Assembly: GCF_015523185.1 (NCBI RefSeq)
Contig: NZ_WAKV01000030.1
Coordinates: 1-48,478 of the forward strand
Length of the DNA: 48,478 nt
DNA from: Thermococcus sp.
GTDB lineage: Archaea; Methanobacteriota_B; Thermococci; Thermococcales; Thermococcaceae
Direction of reading: 5' to 3'
This document shows, in pieces, positions 17,579 through 25,372 of this stretch. Made by a program: the position numbers and the translations under genes. The notes below the pieces were generated by a model, which was given only the letters and a program-made list of their open reading frames with translations, did no database searches and was not told where the DNA came from. Each line of letters opens with the position of its first letter. The stretch's first letter is position 1.

Positions 17579-18912
17579 GATATCTCGTCCCTTGCGAGTA
17601 TGGAAAGTAGTCTCCCTTTGAAGGGTTTTATAGCATCCTCATCCTTTATAGGATTGAGTTCATTTTTATCCCTATCAAGAGAGAATAACCATTCAACTTT
17701 GTCATCGGGGGCATGGAGTAATTTCCAATCCTTTACAATAAATGCCTTCTTTTCATAGCCATAACCAGTAGCCTCGCTAAGAAGGAACTTTTTTGGTCGT
17801 TTAAGAAGAGACCGCCCGTCTGTTTTGTATGGGAGCTCGACTTCCCATAAATCCATGATTGTGGAAAATACATCAACAAGGGAACGTCTTTTAATTTTAA
17901 CATTTTCTATTGGCCCTTCAATTGCAAGGGGAACTTCTATAATCTCCCTGAAGACATTATGACCATGTCCTACGCCATAAATTCCTCTAGGGTCATAGAA
18001 GTATTTGGCTTCAAGTTTCGAATGTTCCCAGAACTCTTCCCCATGATCGGCCGTAAAAATAATGAGAGTATCCTTTAGCAATCCTGCCTTTTCAAGGCCA
18101 TTATATAGTTCTTCAAACAGCCAGTCTACGTATCTGATAGTATTATCATATAGGAGAATTTTATTCTCCTTAAACCTTTCAAATTCCTCACCTTTTTGTT
18201 CTTCTATGCGCTGAAATGCCCATCTCTCAATGTTTGGTATGTTCTCAACTTCCCCAAAATAGTTCCTGAACTCCTTTGGGGGATTGAGAGGTTCGTGAGT
18301 ATCTCCGAGATGGATATATGCAAAAAAGTTTTTGTTTTTTTCTTTTTTGGCCCATCTTAAAAAGTCATTTACCAACGTAATTCCCCTTGTTTCTCCTGGA
18401 TAAATTTTTACAGGACTCCTTCCCCTCATAGGGAAGGACGCAACGTCTATGGAAGTCGCAAAATATACATCATAACTATTTAAGGCACTAATCTCTGGTA
18501 TTGTTAAATACTTCCGTCTTATCCCTTTAATGTTCCTTGGATTATCAAAGTTTCTAAGCTTAGAGTGGATGTAGGCACCATGATTATGGGGATACATTCC
18601 GGTCATAATTGATGCAACAGAGGGGTGGGTCCAAGGTGCCGCGGATACTGCTTTTCCTTTTATCGAAAGAGAATTCAAAAAGGGAGTTGTATCTCGTTCA
18701 TAGTTGTTGAGGCTAGTGTTTTTAAATCTCATGCAGTCCGCGACGACTATAATAACGTTGAATTTATTTCTTATCTTTACATTTATATCTTTAATATTTT
18801 TTATCCTGTTTCTAAATGCATTGTTGTATTCTCTCTCCTTTTTCATTTTATATCCAAGATGTAAGACTCTCTTTATTGGTTTAGCACGTAAGGCAAGATT
18901 TTTCACTGACAT
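17575..18912 (-). CDS. Sulfatase/alkaline phosphatase-fold protein, second copy
   Basis: A 445-residue homologue of the preceding gene on the opposite strand. FNVIIVVADCMRFKNTS gives the first aspartate. SAAPWTHPSVASIMTGMYPHNHG is the nucleophile segment, again with Thr instead of Cys. FFAYIHLGDTHEPLNPP and LIIFTADHGEEFWEHS carry further metal ligands, and GVGHGHNVFREIIEVPL the last histidine. A basic 60-residue N-terminal extension precedes the domain. AAGGAGGAT sits 8 bases before the ATG at 18912, which supports this start although it overlaps rmlD by 32 bases. AT-rich, like the rest of the island. Confidence 0.8.
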   Translation of the reverse strand: MSVKNLALRAKPIKRVLHLGYKMKKEREYNNAFRNRIKNIKDINVKIRNKFNVIIVVADCMRFKNTSLNNYERDTTPFLNSLSIKGKAVSAAPWTHPSVASIMTGMYPHNHGAYIHSKLRNFDNPRNIKGIRRKYLTIPEISALNSYDVYFATSIDVASFPMRGRSPVKIYPGETRGITLVNDFLRWAKKEKNKNFFAYIHLGDTHEPLNPPKEFRNYFGEVENIPNIERWAFQRIEEQKGEEFERFKENKILLYDNTIRYVDWLFEELYNGLEKAGLLKDTLIIFTADHGEEFWEHSKLEAKYFYDPRGIYGVGHGHNVFREIIEVPLAIEGPIENVKIKRRSLVDVFSTIMDLWEVELPYKTDGRSLLKRPKKFLLSEATGYGYEKKAFIVKDWKLLHAPDDKVEWLFSLDRDKNELNPIKDEDAIKPFKGRLLSILARDEIS

Positions 18913-19771
18913 TGAATATATCCTCCTTGAGGTATCTTTTTAGACCATCTTTCCATGAGGGCATCTTGAGATTGAGCCTGTGGAGTTCCATGTTTTCAAG
19001 TGCCGAAAATTTTGGCCTCCTAGCTGGCCTGTTGAGCTCACTTGACTTTATGGGTTTTATCTTAACGTCCCATCCTAAGATTTCAAATATCGTTTTAGCG
19101 AACTCGTACCATGAGCAGTAGCCTTCGTTGACCATGTGATAGATTCCCCACTCAGGCGAGATTTTCAGAAACTCCTTCAGAGTCTTTGCAACGTCCATAG
19201 TATATGTTGGGCTCATGAACTGGTCGTTCACAATTTTCAGCTCATCTCCCAGCTTTGCTCTTTCAATAACCCAATTTACAAAGTTGCCACCCTTTCCCCT
19301 GGCTCCAGCCTTCCCGTACAGGCTTGCAACCCTGATAATATAGTACTTTTCGGAATAATTCCTCGTAAAAATCTCTCCGGCATACTTGCTGGTTCCATAG
19401 ATGTTTATTGGATTTGGGGCGTCTTCCTCAGTATAAGGTTTTCTTTTCTTGCCGTCAAAGACGTAGTCTGTGCTGATGTAGACGTTGATGGCATCAATAT
19501 CACGGGAAATCTTGGCAACGTTCAGCGCACCGATGGCGTTGACGGCAAAGGCCTTCTCCGGATAAAGTTCGGCGTCATCAACCCTCACATATGCGGCTGT
19601 GTTGATGATAATGTCAGGCTTCAGCTCTTTCAGCACCTTCATGGTCTCGGGAACAGTAACGTCTAAGTCTTTATGAGTCAGTGGGATAACATCAAAAGAC
19701 GGGTCTTCTCCGAAGACTTCCACTAGATCTGTCCCAAGCTGACCGCTGGCGCCGATTATCGCAACCCTCAT
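18881..19771 (-). CDS. rmlD: dTDP-4-dehydrorhamnose reductase
   Basis: Last enzyme of dTDP-L-rhamnose synthesis, reducing dTDP-4-keto-rhamnose with NADPH in the cytoplasm. It is a short-chain dehydrogenase of 296 residues, the usual length. G-A-S-G-Q-L-G at residues 7-13 binds the nucleotide, and INIYGTSKYAGE carries the catalytic Tyr-x-x-x-Lys. NTAAYVRVDDAELYPEKAFAVNA and ISTDYVFDG are typical RmlD segments. It is in an operon with rmlC (9 bases upstream) and followed by the sulfatase-fold gene. Confidence 0.95.
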   Translation of the reverse strand: MRVAIIGASGQLGTDLVEVFGEDPSFDVIPLTHKDLDVTVPETMKVLKELKPDIIINTAAYVRVDDAELYPEKAFAVNAIGALNVAKISRDIDAINVYISTDYVFDGKKRKPYTEEDAPNPINIYGTSKYAGEIFTRNYSEKYYIIRVASLYGKAGARGKGGNFVNWVIERAKLGDELKIVNDQFMSPTYTMDVAKTLKEFLKISPEWGIYHMVNEGYCSWYEFAKTIFEILGWDVKIKPIKSSELNRPARRPKFSALENMELHRLNLKMPSWKDGLKRYLKEDIFNVSEKSCLTC

Positions 19772-19780
19772 CTAATCACC

Positions 19781-20338
19781 TCAAAAGACCCATCCTCGCT
19801 TAATTGCCTCCTTTAGTGTTGGCCATTTCTTGTCTTTTTCCGAGACTATTGGATTATCAACGGGCCAGTTTATGCCTAACTCTGGGTCGTTCCAGATTAT
19901 TCCGCCTTCATAATCTGGTGCATAGACGTTGTCCACCTTGTAGACTACTTCAGCAACGTCACTCAGCACAACGAAACCATGAGCGAAGCCCCTTGGAATG
20001 TAGAGCTGCCACTTGTTGTGCTCGGAGAGTATGACCTCTATATATTTGCCAAATGTTGGCGAGTCCCTTCTTAAATCCACGGCGACATCGTAGATAACCC
20101 CTCGTATGACTCTAACAATTTTGGCCTGAGCGTAGGGCTCGCGCTGGAAGTGGAGACCTCTTAAAACACCGTATTTCGAGCGAGAGTGATTGTCTTGAAT
20201 GAATTCTCCTTTTATTCCAGCTTTCTCAAAATCAGGTTTTTTGTAAGTTTCCATAAAAAAGCCCCGGTCATCTTCAAAAACACGGGGTTTGATTAGGATA
20301 ACATCTGGAATTTCAAGATGTCTGAACTTGAATGACAC
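19781..20338 (-). CDS. rmlC: dTDP-4-dehydrorhamnose 3,5-epimerase
   Basis: Cupin that epimerises dTDP-4-keto-6-deoxyglucose at C3 and C5. VFEDDRGFFMETYKKPDFEKAG, FIQDNHSRSKYGVLRGLHFQ and IPRGFAHGFVVLSD are family signatures; the catalytic His is in RGLHFQ and the Tyr in VVYKVDN. A GTG at 20338 gives 185 residues beginning MSFKFRHLEIPDV, the normal start of archaeal RmlC, with GGTGGTG just upstream. GTG codons at 20344 and 20347 and an ATG at 20359 are alternatives that add residues overlapping rmlB. It sits between rmlB and rmlD in the operon. Confidence 0.93.
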   Translation of the reverse strand: MSFKFRHLEIPDVILIKPRVFEDDRGFFMETYKKPDFEKAGIKGEFIQDNHSRSKYGVLRGLHFQREPYAQAKIVRVIRGVIYDVAVDLRRDSPTFGKYIEVILSEHNKWQLYIPRGFAHGFVVLSDVAEVVYKVDNVYAPDYEGGIIWNDPELGINWPVDNPIVSEKDKKWPTLKEAIKRGWVF

Positions 20339-20340
20339 TT

Positions 20341-21342
20341 TCACCACCCTATTTTCCATGGTGTTGGGTGGAGAATCTTCTCGTTTACCAGTGGCCTCCA
20401 CCACCATTCGTTTTCAAGATACCACCTGACCGTCTTCTCTATGCCTTCCTCGAAGCTATACCTTGGCCTCCACTTCAAATCCCTCGTTATCTTCCACGAA
20501 TCGAGCGAGTACCTTAAATCGTGTCCGGGCCTGTCTTCAACAAACTCTATTAGCGACTCATCCTTTCCGAGGAGTTTGAGAATTGTTTTAACGACTTCAA
20601 TGTTTGTCTTTTCATCTCCTGCAGAGATGTTGTAAATTTCCCTTGACTCGCCCCTGAGCAGAACGGCCTCGATTGCCCTCACGTGGTCTTCGACGTAGAG
20701 CCAGTCCCTCACGTTCTCCCCGGTGCCATAAATTGGGACTTTCAGCCCCATGCTGGCCCGTATAATTGTCTTGGGGATGAGCTTTTCCGGGAACTGGTAG
20801 GGGCCGTAGTTGTTTGTACAGCGTGTTATAGATGCGTTCAAGTTGTAGGTTCTCGTCCAGCCGAGAACAAGAACATCGCTTGCGGCTTTGGTTGCGGAGT
20901 AGGGTGAAGAGGGCATCAACGCGTCCTTTTCGGTGAATGAACCCTTCACAATGTCCCCATAAACCTCATCAGTGCTGATGTGGACAAATCTAACTTCTGG
21001 ATTCTCCTTTCGTATTGCTTCGAGAATCGTATAAGTGCCGATTACATTGCTCCTCAGGAAGTGCTTGGGACTTGAAATGCTCCTGTCCACGTGGCTTTCG
21101 GCGGCGAAGTTCACGATAGCGTCAACCTTCTTCACGAGTTCCCTCATCAGCTCAAAGTCCGTTATATCCCCCTTAACAAAGGTGTACCTTGGGTCGTTCT
21201 CTATATCCTTCAGGTTCGCCGGATTTGAGCCATAGCCGAGCTTGTCAAGGTTTATTACTTCCCAGTCATCGTGTTTCTCAAGTATGTAGTGGATAAAGTT
21301 ACTCCCTATGAAGCCCATTCCTCCTGTTACTAGGAGTTTCAT
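20341..21342 (-). CDS. rmlB: dTDP-glucose 4,6-dehydratase
   Basis: NAD-dependent dehydratase making dTDP-4-keto-6-deoxyglucose, the branch point for both rhamnose and the 3-acetamido sugar of this locus. GGMGFIGSNFIHYIL binds NAD. HISTDEVYGD supplies the Thr-Asp-Glu catalytic set, and PYSATKAASDVLV the Tyr-x-x-x-Lys. RCTNNYGPYQFPEKLIP and RDWLYVEDHVRAI are strong RmlB signatures. At 333 residues it has the normal length. Nine bases separate it from rmlA. Confidence 0.96.
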   Translation of the reverse strand: MKLLVTGGMGFIGSNFIHYILEKHDDWEVINLDKLGYGSNPANLKDIENDPRYTFVKGDITDFELMRELVKKVDAIVNFAAESHVDRSISSPKHFLRSNVIGTYTILEAIRKENPEVRFVHISTDEVYGDIVKGSFTEKDALMPSSPYSATKAASDVLVLGWTRTYNLNASITRCTNNYGPYQFPEKLIPKTIIRASMGLKVPIYGTGENVRDWLYVEDHVRAIEAVLLRGESREIYNISAGDEKTNIEVVKTILKLLGKDESLIEFVEDRPGHDLRYSLDSWKITRDLKWRPRYSFEEGIEKTVRWYLENEWWWRPLVNEKILHPTPWKIGW

Positions 21343-21351
21343 TCTTCCACC

Positions 21352-22410
21352 TCACAGGATTATGCGCGAGTTATCGCCTACGACGAGCTTCTTTCCAAGT
21401 GGGTGGGTTTCACTCTTTAGGATCTTAACCCTTCTCCCGATAAGGCTCTCGACGATTCTACCTGCGTTTCGTATTTCAGTATCTTGAAGCACGATGGAAT
21501 CTTCTATCTCGGTGTTCTCAATAACAACGTTGTCACCAATGCTCGTGTAGGGTCCTATGTAGGAGTTCTTTATCCTGACGTTCATTCCAATAACAACAGG
21601 ACCCTTTATCACCGTGTTCTCGTCTATTATGGTGCCCTTGCCAATGACAACCCTTCCATGGATTCTGGCTTTAGTTTCAACTTCGATGTTAGTTTTTATG
21701 TCATCCAGTATGAGCCTGTTTGCCTCAAGTAAATCCTCTGGTTTTCCTGTGTCCTTCCACCAGCCAGTGACTTTTGTCCAGCCCACCTTGTAGCCGTGGT
21801 CTATGAGCCATTGGATTGCGTCGGTTATTTCAAGCTCGTTTCTCCATGAGGGTTTTATGCTTCTAACGGCCTTGTGAATAATGGGCTTGAAGAAGTATAT
21901 ACCAACCAGCGCAAGGTTACTAGGAGGAACCTTGGGTTTTTCAACGAGTCTCTTTATTGTTTTTCCATCTTCACTCAGCTCTGCAACACCGAACTGCTGG
22001 GGATTCGGAACCTCTGTAAGGAGTATGCTCGCGTCGTAGTTTCCTTTCTCAAAGTGTTCTTTGTGTTTGACTATGCCCTCCTTGAGGATGTTGTCTCCGA
22101 GGTACATGACGAAGTCTTCATCTCCAAGGAAATCCTTGGCGACCAGAATTGCATGTGCCAGGCCTTTGGGTTCGCCTTGGTAAATGAATTCTATTTTGGC
22201 GTCCCATTTTCTGCTTAAGACTGTTTTTTTAACCTGCTCTGCGTTGGGTCCGACGATGATTCCAATTTCATCTATTCCCGCTTCTATAACGTCCTCGATA
22301 GCGTAGAACAGGACTGGCTTGTTGGCGACGGGAATCAGTTGCTTCTGTTGGGAATAAGTTAGGGGTCTTAACCGAGTGCCGTAACCACCTGAAAGGATAA
22401 GAGCTTTCAT
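21352..22410 (-). CDS. rmlA: Glucose-1-phosphate thymidylyltransferase, long form
   Basis: Makes dTDP-glucose from dTTP and glucose-1-phosphate, feeding both dTDP-sugar branches. GGYGTRLRPLTYSQQKQLIP at the N-terminus is the nucleotide-binding signature with catalytic Arg and Lys. FVMYLGDNIL carries the metal aspartate. The last 110 residues form a left-handed beta-helix (ARIHGRVVIGKGTIIDENTV, VRIKNSYIGPYTSIGDNVVI), so this is the 350-residue long type found in archaea and actinobacteria. It is the first gene of the rmlABCD operon, with GGGGGGAAAG before the ATG. Confidence 0.94.
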   Translation of the reverse strand: MKALILSGGYGTRLRPLTYSQQKQLIPVANKPVLFYAIEDVIEAGIDEIGIIVGPNAEQVKKTVLSRKWDAKIEFIYQGEPKGLAHAILVAKDFLGDEDFVMYLGDNILKEGIVKHKEHFEKGNYDASILLTEVPNPQQFGVAELSEDGKTIKRLVEKPKVPPSNLALVGIYFFKPIIHKAVRSIKPSWRNELEITDAIQWLIDHGYKVGWTKVTGWWKDTGKPEDLLEANRLILDDIKTNIEVETKARIHGRVVIGKGTIIDENTVIKGPVVIGMNVRIKNSYIGPYTSIGDNVVIENTEIEDSIVLQDTEIRNAGRIVESLIGRRVKILKSETHPLGKKLVVGDNSRIIL

Positions 22411-22500
22411 GACTTTCCCCCCGAGTTATTTATCATTGGGTTATTTTGGAGATTCCTTGTTTATGTGATGTGGTTTCTACTAAAAACTTATCCTTCTTAA

Positions 22501-24030
22501 TCAACTGCTAAACCTTTTAATGAGTCTTGCTATGAGACCTGCCCTTACGCCAAACTTTTTTTCAGCAAGTTTTATTATATCAACGTCAACTTTGTCGAAG
22601 GCTCCACTAACGAGAATAACTGCATAGAATGTAAGGGACACCAAAAACGTGTACATAACTGCGGAGAATATGCTCTCCGCTTTAAGGAAAAGTGCAACCC
22701 CTGTCATGGCGATTCCCGTTATGAGAATTTTTACGTAATTCTTCTCAAAGGGGTGTATCCCTCGATTGGCAAGCACTATGCTTTTATATATATTGGCGAC
22801 AACATATGAAACTGCCGTGGCTATTGAGGCACCTACCATTCCATAGAGCGGTATCAAGATGTAGTTCAGAACTATGTTAAGCGTTGCCCCTATGAGGTTT
22901 CCCTTCATATCCTCACTAGGTTTCCCCATCGTGATTAGGGTTAACCCGTTGGGACCAACTATCGAGTGGAACATGAAGCCAACAGCCAGGATTATCATAG
23001 GTTTCCAGGCAGATACGTACTGTTCCCCGAAGAACGTCCTCAGAACAGGTATTGGGTAGGCAACTATGAGTATAAACAACGGGAACGTTAGAAGAACCAC
23101 CCATTTTGTTATTGAAACGTAGAACTTTCTGATTTTTTCGATTTCACCCCTTGAGTAAAAACCCGTTGTAAGTGCGGTGTATATGACTGTAAAAGAGGCT
23201 AGAAACACTGGTATGAACCTCGTTATTGGGCCCGCGGCGTTGTAAATTCCGACTATTTTATCCCCCAAGAAGTGCCCGAGCATTAAAGTGTCGGTCCATG
23301 TCATTATGAATGCAACCAGATTGGAGGCCATGAGGGGTATTGAAAAGAGAACCAGGAGCTTGGCGAGTTCTTTTGAGAACATTAACCCTCCCGGCAGGAT
23401 GTTTTTTCTGAGAAGGTCCTCCGTGAGAACTGTGAGAAGAATGAGATACGTCGTTAGGAATGCGATTGGAACGTAGGTTATTTTTCCTGCCACGAGGATT
23501 ACGATAACAGTCAGGAGAAAGTACGTCAGCGGCATGCCTATCTTTCCGTAGAACAGAAATTCCCTGACCCTACCAAACCCTTGTGTTGTGGCTATCATTA
23601 TATTAAAAACAGCGTTCAGGGGAAGTGCAAGGGCCAGAACTCCCAGCATTTCTGTGAAGAGCTCCCCTCCCCCGATGTACGCCGGTAAAATACCCTTTAT
23701 AACCTCAAGAACCAGCAGGCCTCCGGTGGAAGTCAGGGTTATCAGAATCAGCCCCGTGGATATGAGCTCTGGCGTTTTTTCCCTTCTGGTGTTGAGAAAA
23801 TAGGAGACCTGCCTCTGGATTCCCATGGGAAAGCCCAGCATGACAACAACGAGGGTTATCGTGAAAACGGTCATCGCCAAGTTGTAGGTTCCATACTCCT
23901 TGGGACCGAAATATCGGCCTATCACGGCCCTCACTAGAAATCCTAACACCGCCGAGACAACCATTCCAACCAATGCTATTGCCCCGCCTCTCGCGGCCCT
24001 TCCAAGCTCGGTTACAACCTCGTCGCTCAT
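22501..24030 (-). CDS. Polysaccharide flippase (Wzx-like, MOP superfamily)
   Basis: Membrane protein of 509 residues with about 12-14 predicted helices that should flip lipid-linked glycan across the membrane. The N-terminus RAARGGAIALVGMVVSAVLG, then AVIGRYFGPKEYGTYNLAMTVF is characteristic of the archaeal/bacterial Wzx-like (RfbX) family. The mid-protein segment AWKPMIILAVGFMFHSIVGP and GATLNIVLNYILIPLYGMVGA are also typical. It follows the TSUP transporter gene by 10 bases and so lies at the end of the sulfate-activation run, 90 bases before rmlA. Confidence 0.88.
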   Translation of the reverse strand: MSDEVVTELGRAARGGAIALVGMVVSAVLGFLVRAVIGRYFGPKEYGTYNLAMTVFTITLVVVMLGFPMGIQRQVSYFLNTRREKTPELISTGLILITLTSTGGLLVLEVIKGILPAYIGGGELFTEMLGVLALALPLNAVFNIMIATTQGFGRVREFLFYGKIGMPLTYFLLTVIVILVAGKITYVPIAFLTTYLILLTVLTEDLLRKNILPGGLMFSKELAKLLVLFSIPLMASNLVAFIMTWTDTLMLGHFLGDKIVGIYNAAGPITRFIPVFLASFTVIYTALTTGFYSRGEIEKIRKFYVSITKWVVLLTFPLFILIVAYPIPVLRTFFGEQYVSAWKPMIILAVGFMFHSIVGPNGLTLITMGKPSEDMKGNLIGATLNIVLNYILIPLYGMVGASIATAVSYVVANIYKSIVLANRGIHPFEKNYVKILITGIAMTGVALFLKAESIFSAVMYTFLVSLTFYAVILVSGAFDKVDVDIIKLAEKKFGVRAGLIARLIKRFSS

Positions 24031-24040
24031 GTTCTCACCG

Positions 24041-24781
24041 TCACGTGAGCCTTTTGATTACTATTGCCAGCCCAATGAGGAGTATTATCAGATTAATGGC
24101 CTTTTTCAGTTTTTCCTTATCAACCCAGGCATTGACGTGCGTTCCGAGGTAGACTCCTGGGATGGTTCCAATGATAAGTGCTCCGGCTAGGAAGTAATCA
24201 ACACTCCCCATACTCGCGTAGCTCAGGAAACTCATTGCCGACAACACCAGCCCATAGAGAATCGTCGTCCCGACGACTTCCTTGGGGTTAATACGTGCGA
24301 TGTTCATAAGGGTGAAGCTGACTATTACCCCAGCCCCAACGGAGGTGAACTGAACCGTTAAACCAACGATGAAGCCGAGAAGATAAACGTAGGCCCACCT
24401 CGGCTTTACAGGAACCTTTATTTCTCCTTTCAGGATTCCCAGCGTTGCAGTTATTATTAGAATCGACCCGAGAACGAGCGTTAGGTAATGGTTGAGGATT
24501 TCCGTTGGAATGTGTCTCACGGCGTAGCTCCCTATGAGAACCGCCGGAACGCTTCCTGCAAGGAGCCGGAAGGCTATGTCCTTCCTCACGTGCCCCCTCT
24601 TCCCGTGGAAGAAAACTCCAAAGACCCTTGTGACGGTAGCGTAGAGCAAATCGGTTCCAACGGCCGTTAAGGGCTGGACGCCAAGAAAAATGAGGGTGGG
24701 CGTCATCAGCGAACCCCCGCCCACGCCGGTGAGACCTATGAGGAACCCAACGATGAAACCCAGAACGATGAACGTTATCAC
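24041..24781 (-). CDS. TSUP (TauE/SafE-family) anion transporter
   Basis: Membrane protein of 246 residues with about eight helices. The N-terminal repeat IVLGFIVGFLIGLTGVGGGSLMTPTLIFLG is the TSUP signature, and the second half repeats it (LLGFIVGLTVQFTSVGAGVIVSFTL). The family carries sulfite, sulfate, sulfoacetate or related anions. Its position 9 bases after apsK and in the same run as sat suggests sulfate uptake, or export of a sulfur anion; the direction cannot be read from sequence. Confidence 0.85.
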   Translation of the reverse strand: MITFIVLGFIVGFLIGLTGVGGGSLMTPTLIFLGVQPLTAVGTDLLYATVTRVFGVFFHGKRGHVRKDIAFRLLAGSVPAVLIGSYAVRHIPTEILNHYLTLVLGSILIITATLGILKGEIKVPVKPRWAYVYLLGFIVGLTVQFTSVGAGVIVSFTLMNIARINPKEVVGTTILYGLVLSAMSFLSYASMGSVDYFLAGALIIGTIPGVYLGTHVNAWVDKEKLKKAINLIILLIGLAIVIKRLT

Positions 24782-24790
24782 TAAACCACC

Positions 24791-25324
24791 TCACAGGTAA
24801 CCGAGCTCCCTGACCTTCTCTATTACTGCATCTACCTCCTCCTCTGGTGTCATCTTTGAGCTGTCCACCTTTACCTCCGGGTTCTCAGGCTCCTCATAAA
24901 CCCCGTCATAACCTGTTAGACCTCTAATTTCACCCTTGATGGCCTTTGCGTAGAGTCCCTTGGGGTCGCGCTGGATTCTGACCTCCAGGGGGGCGTAAAC
25001 GTAGACTTCGATGAAATTCCCTATCTCCTTCCTCGCGTACTCGCGGACGGCTTTGTAGGGTGAGATTAACGAGACTATCGCTATAACCCCGTTCCTGCTG
25101 AGTAACTTTGCCATGTGGATGACAACTCGGTTGTGCAACTCTCTGGCCTCTCTGGAGAACCCAAGGTTCGGGTAGAGTGTCTTCCTGATTGTGTCGCCAT
25201 CGAGTATTTCAACGCGGTAGCCCATCTCCTTTAATCTTTTTGCGAGTTTCACCGCTAGAGTTGTCTTTCCTGCACCGCTTGGGCCTGTAAGCCATATCGT
25301 GAAGCCTCTCTCAAGGTTCTTCAT
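24791..25324 (-). CDS. apsK: Adenylylsulfate (APS) kinase
   Basis: Phosphorylates APS to PAPS with ATP in the cytoplasm. At 177 residues it is a stand-alone kinase. The P-loop GPSGAGKTT is at residues 14-22. VEILDGDTIRKTLYPNLGFS is the APS-binding signature, and IVSLISPYKAVREYAR the family serine/arginine segment. EVYVYAPLEVRIQRDPKGLYAKA is also diagnostic. The ATG at 25324 follows GGGGAT; a longer start adds eight odd residues. It belongs to the run sat, DHH, phosphodiesterase, apsK, TSUP, flippase. Confidence 0.94.
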   Translation of the reverse strand: MKNLERGFTIWLTGPSGAGKTTLAVKLAKRLKEMGYRVEILDGDTIRKTLYPNLGFSREARELHNRVVIHMAKLLSRNGVIAIVSLISPYKAVREYARKEIGNFIEVYVYAPLEVRIQRDPKGLYAKAIKGEIRGLTGYDGVYEEPENPEVKVDSSKMTPEEEVDAVIEKVRELGYL

Positions 25325-25372
25325 TTTTATCCCCAGTATTAAGCCCATTAAGGACTTAAAAAATTAAGGGAC

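Noticed and set aside
19136-19666. 176-codon plus-strand frame opposite rmlD
   Set aside because: Antisense shadow of rmlD without own signals.
9953-22410. Mobile element or insertion sequence at the AT-rich island
   Set aside because: No transposase, integrase, tRNA att site or terminal repeats were found; homologous replacement fits better.
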